A stretch of DNA of 33,348 bases from a bacterium (lineage in GTDB: Bacteria; B130-G9). Below are positions 16,417 to 25,242 of the stretch, piece after piece. The position numbers and the translations under genes are program-made. The notes under the pieces were generated by a model. It saw nothing but the letters and a program-made list of their open reading frames with translations, had not been told where the DNA came from and made no database searches. Location: assembly GCA_021160245.1 (NCBI GenBank), contig JAGHCW010000007.1, forward strand, positions 1 to 33,348. Reading direction: 5' to 3'. The first letter of the stretch is position 1. The number at the start of each line of letters is the position of its first letter.

Positions 16417-17718
16417 ATGACACAGATATCAGAGGCAAGAAAGGGGATAATAACGCCCCAGATGGCACAAGTCGCGAAGGACGAGGCGCGCGATCCTGAG
16501 TTGATCCGCGATCGTGTTGCGTCCGGCCGCATTGTAATCCCCTGCAATAAGAGACGAGCTCATAACCGGCTTTGCGGCATTGGCAAGGGGCTCTCGACGA
16601 AGGTGAATGCCAATCTTGGGACTTCCCCGGATTGTGTGGACATCGGGCTAGAGGTCGAAAAGGTCAAAGTAGCGGTCGATGCAGGCGCCGACACAGTGAT
16701 GGATTTGAGCACCGGGGGCGACCTTTCTGCGACGCTCAGGGCGGTGCTAGACGCATCAGAGGTCATTGTCGGGACGGTACCAATCTACGAGGCCGCGGTC
16801 CGCTCCTCGCGCACTGGCGCCGGCGTTGTGCGGCTAAAACCGGATGATATGTTCGAGGCCATAGAGAACCACTGTGAAGCCGGAGTTGACTTCATAACCG
16901 TGCATTCGGGGGTCACATGGAATGTAGTCCAGACGATGATGCACCAGGGCCGGGTGACGGATATCGTCAGCCGAGGCGGCTCATTCCTTGCCAGTTGGAT
17001 GCTCTTCAATGATCAAGAGAATCCTCTTTTTACGCAGTTCGATCGTCTTCTATCGATTGCGAAGAAGTATGATGTAACGCTCAGTCTTGGAGATGGTCTT
17101 CGGCCAGGCTCGCTTGCGGACTCAACGGACCGCGCGCAGATATCGGAGCTTTTGACAATCGGGGAGCTCCAAAAGAGGGCCCTTGATGCCGAAGTGCAGT
17201 GTATGATCGAGGGGCCAGGACACATACCAATTGCCGACATCGAGGCGAACGTACGGATTCAGAAGAAGGCCTGCAACGAGGCGCCTTTTTATGTGCTAGG
17301 TCCTCTAGTTACGGACATAGCGCCCGGCTGGGACCACGTTGTATGCGCAATCGGCGGCGCGCTTGCAGCATCCTATGGCGCCGACTACCTCTGCTACGTA
17401 ACTCCCTCCGAACACCTTGCATTGCCGGATGTCGAGGGCGTCAGGGCTGGCGTCATAGTAACCAAGATAGCAGCCCACGCAGCCGACATCGCAAAGGGCG
17501 TGCCTGGCGCCTTGAAGAGAGATGCTGAGATGGCCGCCGCGAGGCGCGATCTTGACTGGATGAGGCAGCGAGAATGTGCGCTCGATAAAAGAACCTTTGA
17601 TACTATTCGAGAGGGATCCCCTCCCTCAACCGAGGACGTCTGCACGATGTGCGGTGAGTACTGTGCGATTAAGGGTCTGAGAGATGTTATGGAGAAAAAG
17701 AAAGAGGAGAGCAAGTGA
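16417..17718 (+). CDS. thiC: Phosphomethylpyrimidine synthase
   Basis: A 433-residue radical SAM enzyme that turns 5-aminoimidazole ribotide into hydroxymethylpyrimidine phosphate for thiamine synthesis. Clear family signatures are KVNANLGTSPDC, DTVMDLSTGGDL, VGTVPIYEA, DFITVHSGVTW, ISRGGS-like SRGGSFLASWML, LSLGDGLRPGS, CMIEGPGHIP and YVLGPLVTDIAPGWDH. The C-terminal cluster motif is CTMCGEYC, a CxxCx3C spacing that differs from the CxxCx4C of the E. coli enzyme but is common in the shorter archaeal and anaerobe type; the whole length also fits the short type. A GAAGGGAA site lies ahead of the ATG. thiD is found 1 kb downstream, with a channel gene between. No TPP riboswitch is visible. Confidence 0.95.
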   Translation: MTQISEARKGIITPQMAQVAKDEARDPELIRDRVASGRIVIPCNKRRAHNRLCGIGKGLSTKVNANLGTSPDCVDIGLEVEKVKVAVDAGADTVMDLSTGGDLSATLRAVLDASEVIVGTVPIYEAAVRSSRTGAGVVRLKPDDMFEAIENHCEAGVDFITVHSGVTWNVVQTMMHQGRVTDIVSRGGSFLASWMLFNDQENPLFTQFDRLLSIAKKYDVTLSLGDGLRPGSLADSTDRAQISELLTIGELQKRALDAEVQCMIEGPGHIPIADIEANVRIQKKACNEAPFYVLGPLVTDIAPGWDHVVCAIGGALAASYGADYLCYVTPSEHLALPDVEGVRAGVIVTKIAAHAADIAKGVPGALKRDAEMAAARRDLDWMRQRECALDKRTFDTIREGSPPSTEDVCTMCGEYCAIKGLRDVMEKKKEESK

Positions 17719-17776
17719 TGATCTTTGATGGTCTCGATTTGGGACCTTCAAGTAGTCTTTGTAGCATCCTCATTAT

Positions 17777-17794
17777 AGGAGGGCTGCCTCCAGC
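17777..17794 (+). promoter_or_regulatory. Ribosome binding site of mscS inside a small hairpin
   Basis: AGGAGGG at 17777-17783 is a strong ribosome binding site and decides the TTG start at 17795, 11 bases on. GGAGG (17778-17782) is complementary to CCTCC (17787-17791) with a four-base loop, so the site can be hidden in a hairpin. GCTG (17783-17786) can also pair with CAGC (17791-17794), giving a competing fold. Confidence 0.5.
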
Positions 17795-18757
17795 TTGTCG
17801 GGGTCCATTCTGATGACGTTCGGACAGCTAATAGTTGGTATCCAGAGCTGGTGGACCGCTAACGCTCCACTGCAGGGCAAGATGATCGCGACGATTCTCC
17901 TGCTCGTGGTCATATTCCTCCTGCGTTCTTTCGGATTGCTCGCGATTAGAAGGAACGTAGATGATACTACCCAAGGCTATATCTGGCGCCGACGGGTGAC
18001 GCATGTCACTTCTGCCCTTGCAATAGTCTGTGTTGGATTCATGTGGATTGATACGCTCCGGTCGATGGCGGCGTTTCTCGGGATACTCGGCGCCGGCCTC
18101 GCGGTCGCGATGCGAGACCTCATTATGAATGTGGTTGGATGGATATTCATCCACTGGCGGCGTCCTTTCTCCATTGGCGACAGAATAGAGATAGCGGGCC
18201 ACGCCGGTGACGTCATTGACTTGAACCTCTTCCAATTCACGCTGCTTGAGGTGGGAAATTGGGTTGAGGCCGATCACAGCACGGGACGCATAATTCACGT
18301 GCCCACAGCCAAGGTCCTCTCGGAGCCGCTGGCGAACTATACGAAGGGCTTTGCCTATATCTGGAACGAGCTCCGCATCCAGATTACATTCGAAAGCGAC
18401 TGGCGACTGGCCAAGACCATTCTCCTGATGATCGCATCGAAGACATTAACGGACATCACGGCGGATGCCAGGGAGCAGATCAAGCTCGCCTCAAAGCGCT
18501 ATATGATATTTTTCAGAAAACTTGCGCCTATTGTATATACAAGAGTTCGAGATAGCGGAGTTGAGCTGACGATTCGCTACTTAACGCACCCGAGGCAACG
18601 CAGGACGACGGAGCACAGGCTCTGGGAGGCCATTCTCATTGAATTCGCGAAGTACGACAACATCGACTTCGCGTATCCCACGACAAGATTTTATCGACAG
18701 TCTGAGAGTCAGGATCGGGCAACTAAAGAGAACACACAGATAACTGATAAGGAGTGA
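17795..18757 (+). CDS. MscS-family small-conductance mechanosensitive channel
   Basis: A 320-residue inner-membrane protein. Hydrophobic helices lie at about residues 29-50, 68-86 and 90-120; the last (FLGILGAGLAVAMRDLIMNVVG) is the pore-lining TM3, followed by the conserved GWIFIHWRRPFSIGDRIEIAGHAGDV of the MscS beta domain (here split as GWIFIHWRRPFSIGD and RIEIAGHAGDV). The C-terminal part fits the cytoplasmic cage. MscS channels open under membrane tension and release solutes; some relatives move specific small molecules. The TTG start is chosen for its ribosome binding site; an ATG lies six codons later at 17813. The gene sits between thiC and thiD in one direction, and its stop overlaps the region of the thiD ribosome binding site, so the three are probably co-transcribed. 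Confidence 0.88.
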   Translation: MSGSILMTFGQLIVGIQSWWTANAPLQGKMIATILLLVVIFLLRSFGLLAIRRNVDDTTQGYIWRRRVTHVTSALAIVCVGFMWIDTLRSMAAFLGILGAGLAVAMRDLIMNVVGWIFIHWRRPFSIGDRIEIAGHAGDVIDLNLFQFTLLEVGNWVEADHSTGRIIHVPTAKVLSEPLANYTKGFAYIWNELRIQITFESDWRLAKTILLMIASKTLTDITADAREQIKLASKRYMIFFRKLAPIVYTRVRDSGVELTIRYLTHPRQRRTTEHRLWEAILIEFAKYDNIDFAYPTTRFYRQSESQDRATKENTQITDKE

Positions 18758-18770
18758 TTGGGATAGCAAT

Positions 18771-19682
18771 ATGACGCCAGAAACTGCGACGAATAAGCCC
18801 GGTAAAGACGAATGCGCCGATTCCGCTGAACTGGCCGGCGAAGAACATCGCTCTCGGCCGACGGCTCTTGCACTAGGAGGGCTTGATAACACGGCAGGGG
18901 CCGGTCTTCTTCCTGACGTTAGAACAATCGAGATGCTCGGTCTTTTTGCCCTCGGAATCCCGACGGCCACGACTATTCAGACGCCGGACAGCGTGCTTGA
19001 GGTCTCTCGAGCGAATCCCAGACAGCTACGACGAGCGCTGAGGGTAACGCTTAACTCGTTTGACTTGGCTGGTATAAAGACCGGGCTTTTGAGCAGCGAG
19101 GTCATTGTCGATGCCATTGCCGGCGATCTGACATCCCTCTTCAAAGGCATTCTCGTTGTGGACCCCGTGCTTGTGTCCTCCGATGGCAAGCAATTGCTGA
19201 ACTTTCAGGGACGCTCAACTCTAATCAAGAAGCTGTTCCCGATTACGAGCGTTGTAACACCGAATGTCGATGAGGCGGGATTGTTCTGCGATACAAAGAT
19301 CGATTCCCCAAGAGACGTCGAGCACGTTGCCGCATCGCTTCTGAAACTGGGGCCGAAAACTGTCGTCGTCAAATGTAGCGGGCGGTTTGGAGGCGCGGAT
19401 TATTTTATGACAGAAGATTCCGCTGGGGAGTGGATACCCGCTCAGACCGAGCTTGCGATGCAGGAATCCGAGATTCACACCCACGGGACCGGCTGCTTTC
19501 ACTCAGCCGCGCTTCTCTCGCTATTGCTTTTGGGCAAGAATATAAAGGAAGCGGCGCAGAAGGCCAAGCTCCTCACCGAGTGCGCGATATTAACCTCCCG
19601 AAAGATCAAGGGCTTTGAATCGCGCCTCATCGACCACTTCGCGCTTGAGCCCAGCGTGCGAGAGTGCCTCCGCGGGGATTGA
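18771..19682 (+). CDS. thiD: Hydroxymethylpyrimidine/phosphomethylpyrimidine kinase
   Basis: A 303-residue ribokinase-fold kinase that phosphorylates HMP and HMP-phosphate to HMP-diphosphate for thiamine assembly. Family motifs: GGLDNTAGAGLLPDVRT (substrate loop, usually GxDxSGGAGIxAD), ALGIPTATTIQTP, IKTGLL, ILVVDPVL, ITSVVTPNVDEAG and the anion-hole motif HGTGCFHSAALLS. In the first motif the usual S-G-G is T-A-G, a mild departure. About 35 residues at the N-terminus precede the kinase fold and are polar, so a later start is possible, but the ATG at 18771 follows AAGGAGTGA. It lies 13 bases after the channel gene and converges on the RDD gene. Confidence 0.9.
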   Translation: MTPETATNKPGKDECADSAELAGEEHRSRPTALALGGLDNTAGAGLLPDVRTIEMLGLFALGIPTATTIQTPDSVLEVSRANPRQLRRALRVTLNSFDLAGIKTGLLSSEVIVDAIAGDLTSLFKGILVVDPVLVSSDGKQLLNFQGRSTLIKKLFPITSVVTPNVDEAGLFCDTKIDSPRDVEHVAASLLKLGPKTVVVKCSGRFGGADYFMTEDSAGEWIPAQTELAMQESEIHTHGTGCFHSAALLSLLLLGKNIKEAAQKAKLLTECAILTSRKIKGFESRLIDHFALEPSVRECLRGD

Positions 19683-19696
19683 GCCCCCAAATCCCC

Positions 19697-20272
19697 TTAC
19701 TTACGAACGACCAGACAGCCAGATATCATGTCATGGAGGGCTTGCTTGCGAGCTGTGAATCCAGCCATCAAGAAGCCAATTGAGAAAAGCATATATGATA
19801 GGACCTTGCCGAAGTGCCGTCCAGTCGCACGGAGAAAGGAAATTCGGCCACCCTCGAGGTCCGTAACGACGAGACCCAATGCCATCTTCCCGAGCGTGGC
19901 TTGAGCCGACGAGCTCTCCATCAAAGCGAAGTAGAGCCAGTAAATGAGAAGACCAAGCAGACGAAAACTGCTGCCATCCTCGCCAAATTCCAAGACTGTT
20001 GAACCGGAGATTGAGTCCAGCGCATAGAATACTATCATCAAAACGAACACGTCGATAGAGAATGCTATAAAACGCCGCCAGAAGCCCGCGTAGGCAACAT
20101 AATCCCCAGAATGATCCCAGAGCACCTCTCCGGGCGCTTCGTGCATTGGCATCTGCGGCGATTGAATCGGGCGCCTCCCCTGTTCATCTTTTGCTTCGGC
20201 CCGTATCCTCTCCAGCTCGCGCTTGGCCTTCTCGTGAGCTTCGCGGATTTCACGGCGTTTCTCTTCGTCCAT
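19697..20272 (-). CDS. RDD-family membrane protein
   Basis: A 191-residue inner-membrane protein. The first ~45 residues are highly charged and helical (MDEEKRREIREAHEKAKREL), probably a short cytoplasmic coiled coil. The RDD domain follows: GFWRRFIAFSIDVFVLMIVF with the conserved Arg and Asp, a second helix at about residues 100-118 (LLGLLIYWLYFALMES), then ATLGKMALGLVVTD and a C-terminal helix ending in QALHDMISGCLVV. RDD proteins are of unknown or varied function; some act in Na+/H+ exchange. It ends 15 bases from thiD, in the opposite direction. Confidence 0.85.
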   Translation of the reverse strand: MDEEKRREIREAHEKAKRELERIRAEAKDEQGRRPIQSPQMPMHEAPGEVLWDHSGDYVAYAGFWRRFIAFSIDVFVLMIVFYALDSISGSTVLEFGEDGSSFRLLGLLIYWLYFALMESSSAQATLGKMALGLVVTDLEGGRISFLRATGRHFGKVLSYMLFSIGFLMAGFTARKQALHDMISGCLVVRK

Positions 20273-20405
20273 CTTTCATGCTCCTGAATACCGGACCAGC
20301 CCCACAAGACCACGGAAAGCGCATTTGGCCACTCTCTCGAAATGCACAAGGCCCGCTCCGGGCCAATTGTGATCTGCTCTCCGACCAGAACCTACGTTTT
20401 CTATT

Positions 20406-20744
20406 CTAGCATGTCAAATGGAAGCCGGCGGCGACGTTCCGCTCTCCATGCAGCTGATTATAGAGCGCAACGGCTTTTTCTGTAGGTTCGGCGAGGAGCT
20501 CAATGCCGAGGGATTCGAGCTGTCTCTTGAAGCGCTCGGGGACCTTCATGAGGCCATAGACGCCGGTGCCGAGGATGAGAATATCGGGCTTGGCTGCGGC
20601 GATGTCTGCGATGTCCTCGACGCAGATTGAGTGGCCTTCTCTTCGCCACCATTCGGGGACCACGACGCCGTCGATGATCTTCAAGTCCGCCGTGTATTGA
20701 CGGCCGCCGATGATCATCAAGCCGAATCTTTGTGAATCGATCAT
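20406..20744 (-). CDS. DUF498/Mth938-like protein
   Basis: A 112-residue soluble protein of the Mth938/NDUFAF3 family. Typical stretches are MIDSQRFGLMIIGG, VVPEWWRREGH and ADIAAAKPDILILGTG. The start at 20744 is chosen because the family begins with this MIDS motif; the frame is open to a TTG at 20771. The family fold is known, but the bacterial function is not; the human relative is a complex I assembly factor. A 14-base perfect palindrome CGCCTCGCGAGGCG lies at 20748-20761, over the place of the ribosome binding site, and may affect translation. Confidence 0.85.
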   Translation of the reverse strand: MIDSQRFGLMIIGGRQYTADLKIIDGVVVPEWWRREGHSICVEDIADIAAAKPDILILGTGVYGLMKVPERFKRQLESLGIELLAEPTEKAVALYNQLHGERNVAAGFHLTC

Positions 20745-20816
20745 CTGCGCCTCGCGAGGCGGCGAAAGCAACTTAGCGCGAAGTGGGTTTACTGCCCAGT
20801 GCGCCCGGGGCCGGCT

Positions 20817-21377
20817 CTAGTTCCTAATGTTACTGATCTTACCGTCCCTGAAATCGAGGTTGATGCTCTTCCGGTCGAGCCAATAGCCCCAGCTGTCGCT
20901 CTTGATACTCGGAGTTCTGTGCGTCGGCGGGTATCCGTAAGCCATTAGCACAGCATCCTTACTCATGCCAACGGCAATCGTCCCTTTCTTTATGTTCTCC
21001 TGCTCCATCTTGGTGAACTTGTGGAAGGGGCCGTCCTTCGCCATGGGGTCAGTTTCCGAGAAGTATCGATCGAAAAGAGCCCGAATGCTCACGTTAGTGT
21101 ACTTCGGCACATGATAGATCGTAAAAAGAGTCTGCGTTTTCTCCTCATTGAATCTGATCTTGCCATCACCGAGGCTGATTATCATCACCTTTGACCCCAC
21201 GGGCAGTATCGCGCCTCGATGGTAGTTAGTTGAGAGGATTTTGATGGGTCTCTCGTACCAGATATTGACCTTTGTGAAGAAGGTCTTGCTCTCCGGGCTC
21301 TCCGCGCACAAAGCCGAGAACGCGAACAGGCTGACCAATACGACCACAAGAGCACACAGCATATTCTTGTTCATCAT
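20817..21377 (-). CDS. Exported BamE/SmpA-like protein
   Basis: A 186-residue protein with a signal peptide (MMNKNMLCALVVVLVSLFAF, then ALCAES as likely cleavage site). No lipobox Cys is placed correctly for a lipoprotein, although SALCAES has a Cys near the cleavage region. The C-terminal 60 residues have the pattern of the BamE/SmpA-OmlA fold: KGTIAVGMSKDAVLMAYGYP, then SWGYWLDRKSINLDFRDGKIS. That domain occurs in envelope assembly factors and in many small exported proteins. GAGGTAG serves as the ribosome binding site. It lies downstream of the ketosynthase operon in the same direction with a 157-base gap, so it could belong to that operon or be separate. Confidence 0.65.
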   Translation of the reverse strand: MMNKNMLCALVVVLVSLFAFSALCAESPESKTFFTKVNIWYERPIKILSTNYHRGAILPVGSKVMIISLGDGKIRFNEEKTQTLFTIYHVPKYTNVSIRALFDRYFSETDPMAKDGPFHKFTKMEQENIKKGTIAVGMSKDAVLMAYGYPPTHRTPSIKSDSWGYWLDRKSINLDFRDGKISNIRN

Positions 21378-21534
21378 CTACCTCGCTATCCTCAAATGAT
21401 CTGAGTTGGCACTGCCCCTTATTTGAGCAGCGTCTTCTATTATTTAACCAATTCTATGACGACTTCGTGTCGTGGGCTCGATCATAGCACGGCTTTATCT
21501 CTAGGGTCAAAGACAGATCGGGCGCCGGGCTGGT

Positions 21535-22629
21535 TTAACGAGTCAGGACGACCGACGCCTTTTTGCCGAGGCAATTGAACCGGACGCACTCGATTCTCTC
21601 GATGCTCGCCGGCTCGGTTCTCTCGCAAAGTCTTAGACCATGCGGATTGTCCTTTATTGGGCACGCGTAGCGGAGCTGGCCCTTGAGCATCAGGGCGGCT
21701 GCCGCGCAATGAAAGCCCGTGCCGATCATCGTGCTGCCAAAAATAGGAGAGTATCCAGCGGCATAAACATCACGCCAGTCAAGGCCCCGGTAGGGACTCT
21801 CGCTTCCCGCCATGCCGTCGGCGTCAACCATGCGAATATCCGGCCTCTTCGCTATCTCCTTTGTGTCGAACGTGGATGCCGATGCGAATCTGCAATGTGG
21901 CTTGTCTGTCGGCTGCCTCGTAACGAGGAAGAAGACCGCTCCCTCTCCTGGCGCCGCAATCGGCGTCTCTGAGAAGTCAAATTGCCTGATTCGTCCGTCA
22001 TTTGCGATTCTCAGCTTTTGAGCGCTGATGTGCTCCATAACGGTGTGGGTCTCATCAACGCCGCCTACGAGGACGTAATCGCACCGACCCTCAGCAAGCC
22101 ACGCCTCGGCCGCGATGAGCGCCTCGTGAAAGGAAAAAGCGAACTGCGTTAGCGTTGTGCAGGGGCCGCGACTATCCAAGACCTTTGCGATATAGAAGGT
22201 CGCCGTATTGTGGACTGAGTGAGAGAATAGTTTTGGAGATACGTTGTTGTCCCCATAATCTATGACGTTATCTAAGAACCCGAAGGTGGTCGAGTGGGGC
22301 CCGAGAGCTGACGCCATAATGATCCCGAGTGAAGAGGAGCCGGCCTCGAAGATAACGCCGCTATCCTGTACTGCGTCCCACGCCGCTAAAACAGCCATCC
22401 TGCAGAATCTATCGGCCCGGCGGAAGCCCTTCAGAACTGACTTGTCCTTGAGTATATGCTCGGGTACGCGATAGGCCGGGATGCTCCCTTTCAGAGCGGT
22501 AGATTTACTCATCTGAGGAGGCGCAAAGCCTTGACGTAGTGAAGTGTCGAGGGAGGCGAGACCGCGCCCGCCGGTGAAAACCACGCCCATCCCAGCGATA
22601 TTCATGCCCTTCAATTGAGAACTCATCAT
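21535..22629 (-). CDS. Ketosynthase-like protein without catalytic residues (chain-length-factor-like)
   Basis: A 364-residue member of the beta-ketoacyl synthase fold, recognisable from MNIAGMGVVF, LGIIMASALG, DYVLVGGVDETH and the C-terminal FNCLGKKASVVL. All three catalytic residues are lost. The nucleophile region that reads NACTSG in active enzymes is LTQFAFSFHEA here, the first histidine region is replaced by RDVYAAGYSP, and the second by FGSTMIGTGFHCAAA. This is the state of chain-length factors and of the KS-beta partner in type II systems. Its start codons overlap the stop of the active ketosynthase (ATGATGAG, 22629-22622), which strongly supports a stable heterodimer with it. The frame runs further upstream but that part lies inside the neighbouring gene. 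Last gene of the operon. Confidence 0.8.
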   Translation of the reverse strand: MMSSQLKGMNIAGMGVVFTGGRGLASLDTSLRQGFAPPQMSKSTALKGSIPAYRVPEHILKDKSVLKGFRRADRFCRMAVLAAWDAVQDSGVIFEAGSSSLGIIMASALGPHSTTFGFLDNVIDYGDNNVSPKLFSHSVHNTATFYIAKVLDSRGPCTTLTQFAFSFHEALIAAEAWLAEGRCDYVLVGGVDETHTVMEHISAQKLRIANDGRIRQFDFSETPIAAPGEGAVFFLVTRQPTDKPHCRFASASTFDTKEIAKRPDIRMVDADGMAGSESPYRGLDWRDVYAAGYSPIFGSTMIGTGFHCAAAALMLKGQLRYACPIKDNPHGLRLCERTEPASIERIECVRFNCLGKKASVVLTR

Positions 22630-23810
22630 TCGGCCGAGGCGATAACTAGCGCCGAGTTGTTGCCCCCGAACGCAAGTGACGTCGAGACAGCATAACGGCC
22701 AGCTATTGGAGTTCTCTCGGAGACGGGGCTTATGCCTATCTCTTCGTCCTGGCAATTGAATCCAGCGCTTGCGGGTATCCAACCCACGTCAAGGGCAGCA
22801 GTGGTAAAAACGGCTTCCAGGCCGCCTGCCGCGCCGAGTGTATGGCCCGTGAAACCCTTCGTCGAGAGGAATTTTGTGCCCTTCCCAAATACTTTGGTGA
22901 AGACCGCGCCCTCGATTTTATCATTATCTAGCGTCGCCGTGCCGTGAGCGTTGACAAATGACACATCATCGGGTTTGATGTTCGCCTCATTAAGGGCGGT
23001 TCGCAAGGCCGATTCGAGACCAGTGCCGTCTGGCCGAGGCGCGGTGAGATGATATGCGTCGCTCGATGAGCCGTATCCCATAAGATAACGCTTGGGTTTG
23101 GCTCCCCGCGCGGAATAGACAGCCTCGCTTTCAAGAACCAAGACGCCGGCGCCCTCCCCGAGATTCAGGCCCTTCCGGTTGCGATCATACGGGGCGCAGA
23201 GTGACTCGCTTAAGATTCCAAGCGAGGCGAAGCCGGAGAGCGCGATGAGGTTTAGCTCGTCCGAACCGCCGGCCACAGCAACGTCGCAAACGTCATTTCT
23301 CAGCCATGACAGCGCCATGCCGATGGCGTCTGCGCCGGAAGTGCAGGCGTTGACAACGACGGCAGCTGGGCCATGAAGGTCAAACGTATGCGCGACGACC
23401 TCGGCGAGATTGCCCTTTAAGAAACGGTCAACGGAGTCCATTCTGAGCGTTCCGGTCTCTCGATACGCCCTATAAAAGTCCACATCATTTAGCTGACTTG
23501 CGGCCGTTGTTCCGAAACAGACCCCCACTCTGAGACTCGAGACATCGCCCTTGATGCCAGCATCCTCAAGCGCCTCGTTTGTGGCGCATAGCGCGAGCTG
23601 CAATGTGCGGCTGCCTCCTCTGTTCCATTCTTCGGGTATTTTCTGGACCTCGAATGAGGGATGCTTGAGCGATGTGGGGAAAAGTGAGACTGGGGCAGCA
23701 TTCCTCTTGCCCAGCCCAAAAGTCTCCAGGGTCTCTGAGAGATTCCCGCCGGCGGCCGAAATCGCGCCGAGCCCCGTTATAGCCACATTCATCAGATTGA
23801 GGTCAAGCAT
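22626..23810 (-). CDS. Beta-ketoacyl-ACP synthase (FabF/KS-alpha-like)
   Basis: A 394-residue ketosynthase with all catalytic residues: Cys156 in NACTSGADAIG, His289 in NAHGTATLDND and His323 in TKGFTGHTLGAAGG. It also has LAVAGG-type VAVAGGSDE and GLNLGEGAGVLVLE. The enzyme joins an acyl chain and malonyl-ACP. The split with a degenerate partner gene and the small dedicated acyl carrier protein upstream suggest a special chain rather than normal fatty acid synthesis. The first ATG (23810) has no clear ribosome binding site; a second one six codons later (23792) is possible. The space between it and the carrier protein gene is filled by an IS110 remnant, so the start region may have been altered by that insertion. 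Confidence 0.9.
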   Translation of the reverse strand: MLDLNLMNVAITGLGAISAAGGNLSETLETFGLGKRNAAPVSLFPTSLKHPSFEVQKIPEEWNRGGSRTLQLALCATNEALEDAGIKGDVSSLRVGVCFGTTAASQLNDVDFYRAYRETGTLRMDSVDRFLKGNLAEVVAHTFDLHGPAAVVVNACTSGADAIGMALSWLRNDVCDVAVAGGSDELNLIALSGFASLGILSESLCAPYDRNRKGLNLGEGAGVLVLESEAVYSARGAKPKRYLMGYGSSSDAYHLTAPRPDGTGLESALRTALNEANIKPDDVSFVNAHGTATLDNDKIEGAVFTKVFGKGTKFLSTKGFTGHTLGAAGGLEAVFTTAALDVGWIPASAGFNCQDEEIGISPVSERTPIAGRYAVSTSLAFGGNNSALVIASAE

Positions 23811-23814
23811 TTGT

Positions 23815-24286
<472 letters not shown>

Positions 24287-24318
24287 ATCGTTCTCTCCCG
24301 GTTAATCTGTAGCGGCGC

Positions 24319-25242
24319 TCACTCAATCCGCTCATCATCACCCCATATATCAAAGAACAAGAAGCATTGATACGGGTAATCATCTATGTAATCTTGCAGG
24401 ATCGCGGCGTAATTCCGGACCCAACTGGCGATCTGCCCGCGCTTGCCCCTTGCGCTCTTATATTTAGGATACAATATATGCGATACATCAATCAAATATC
24501 CATATTCCGACACCTTTGCGGACAATAATACAGCAACCGGGCACTTCGCCGCGGCGGCAATCACGAAAGCGCTGAACGGGAATCGTGCAGTGTCGCCGAG
24601 AAACGGAACCTCAACTGTATCAAAGCCGTAGCTGCGATCACCCATGATGGACACAATATGACCCTCGGCCAAAACGTTCATAACCTGCAGGGCGCCTCCG
24701 ATGTTATCCTCGGCCGAGATGATCTTTATCCCCTTCTCTTCTCGCCTCACGCGCAGCGATGTATTCACTGCCACATTATGCTCTGGGCGCATCAAGAGAT
24801 AAACGTCTCTCTTCATCTCACCAAGCGAGCTTAGAGCCAGCTGCCAATTGCCAACGTGGGCAGTCAGAAGTATGAGGCCACTCTCCCGATTCTCAAGCAG
24901 CTCGACAAATTCCTCATGCCCTTTCAGTTTGAGATCGAAGAGATCATTCTGATGAAGAATGGCTGAACGATCAATCAACTGCTTTCCCTGGCTTATGAAG
25001 AGCCGGTAAATGTGCAAATGCCGTTTCAACCGGCCAGATTCTGGAAACCTACGGGCAACATAAGGCACGGCGGCCGAGACTGCCGAGGGGTCAAAAAGAA
25101 GATAGTAAGCACACACGATATATAGAAAGCTATACGCTACGCGCAATCCTAATACTCGAATAAGCAACCGAAAAAACCAGAAGCCAAACCTATTCCCTCG
25201 CATTCGGGCGGGATGGCCCTCAGACCGATCAGCTGTCCGCAC
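24319..25242 (-). CDS. LpxL/HtrB-like acyltransferase
   Basis: A 307-residue inner-membrane acyltransferase of the lipid A lauroyl/myristoyl transferase family. After a basic start and an N-terminal membrane helix (FWFFRLLIRVLGLRVAYSF), the family pattern follows: GLILLTAHVGNWQLAL, VYLLMRPEHN, and IVSIMGDRSYGFDTVEVPFLG, TARFPFSAFVIAAA. The catalytic HX4D/E motif is here His129 and Gln134 (HVGNWQ), so the usual acid is an amide. GTG at 25242 overlaps the glycosyltransferase gene by 14 bases; an ATG at 25203 is the other candidate. In APE- and flexirubin-type clusters such an enzyme moves the finished chain from the carrier protein to a membrane anchor. A normal lipid A role is less likely because of the neighbours. 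Confidence 0.87.
   Translation of the reverse strand: MRTADRSEGHPARMRGNRFGFWFFRLLIRVLGLRVAYSFLYIVCAYYLLFDPSAVSAAVPYVARRFPESGRLKRHLHIYRLFISQGKQLIDRSAILHQNDLFDLKLKGHEEFVELLENRESGLILLTAHVGNWQLALSSLGEMKRDVYLLMRPEHNVAVNTSLRVRREEKGIKIISAEDNIGGALQVMNVLAEGHIVSIMGDRSYGFDTVEVPFLGDTARFPFSAFVIAAAAKCPVAVLLSAKVSEYGYLIDVSHILYPKYKSARGKRGQIASWVRNYAAILQDYIDDYPYQCFLFFDIWGDDERIE

Noticed and set aside
21421-21500. Terminator after the ketosynthase operon
   Set aside because: ACGAC/GTCGT can form a short hairpin, but no T-run follows on the minus strand.
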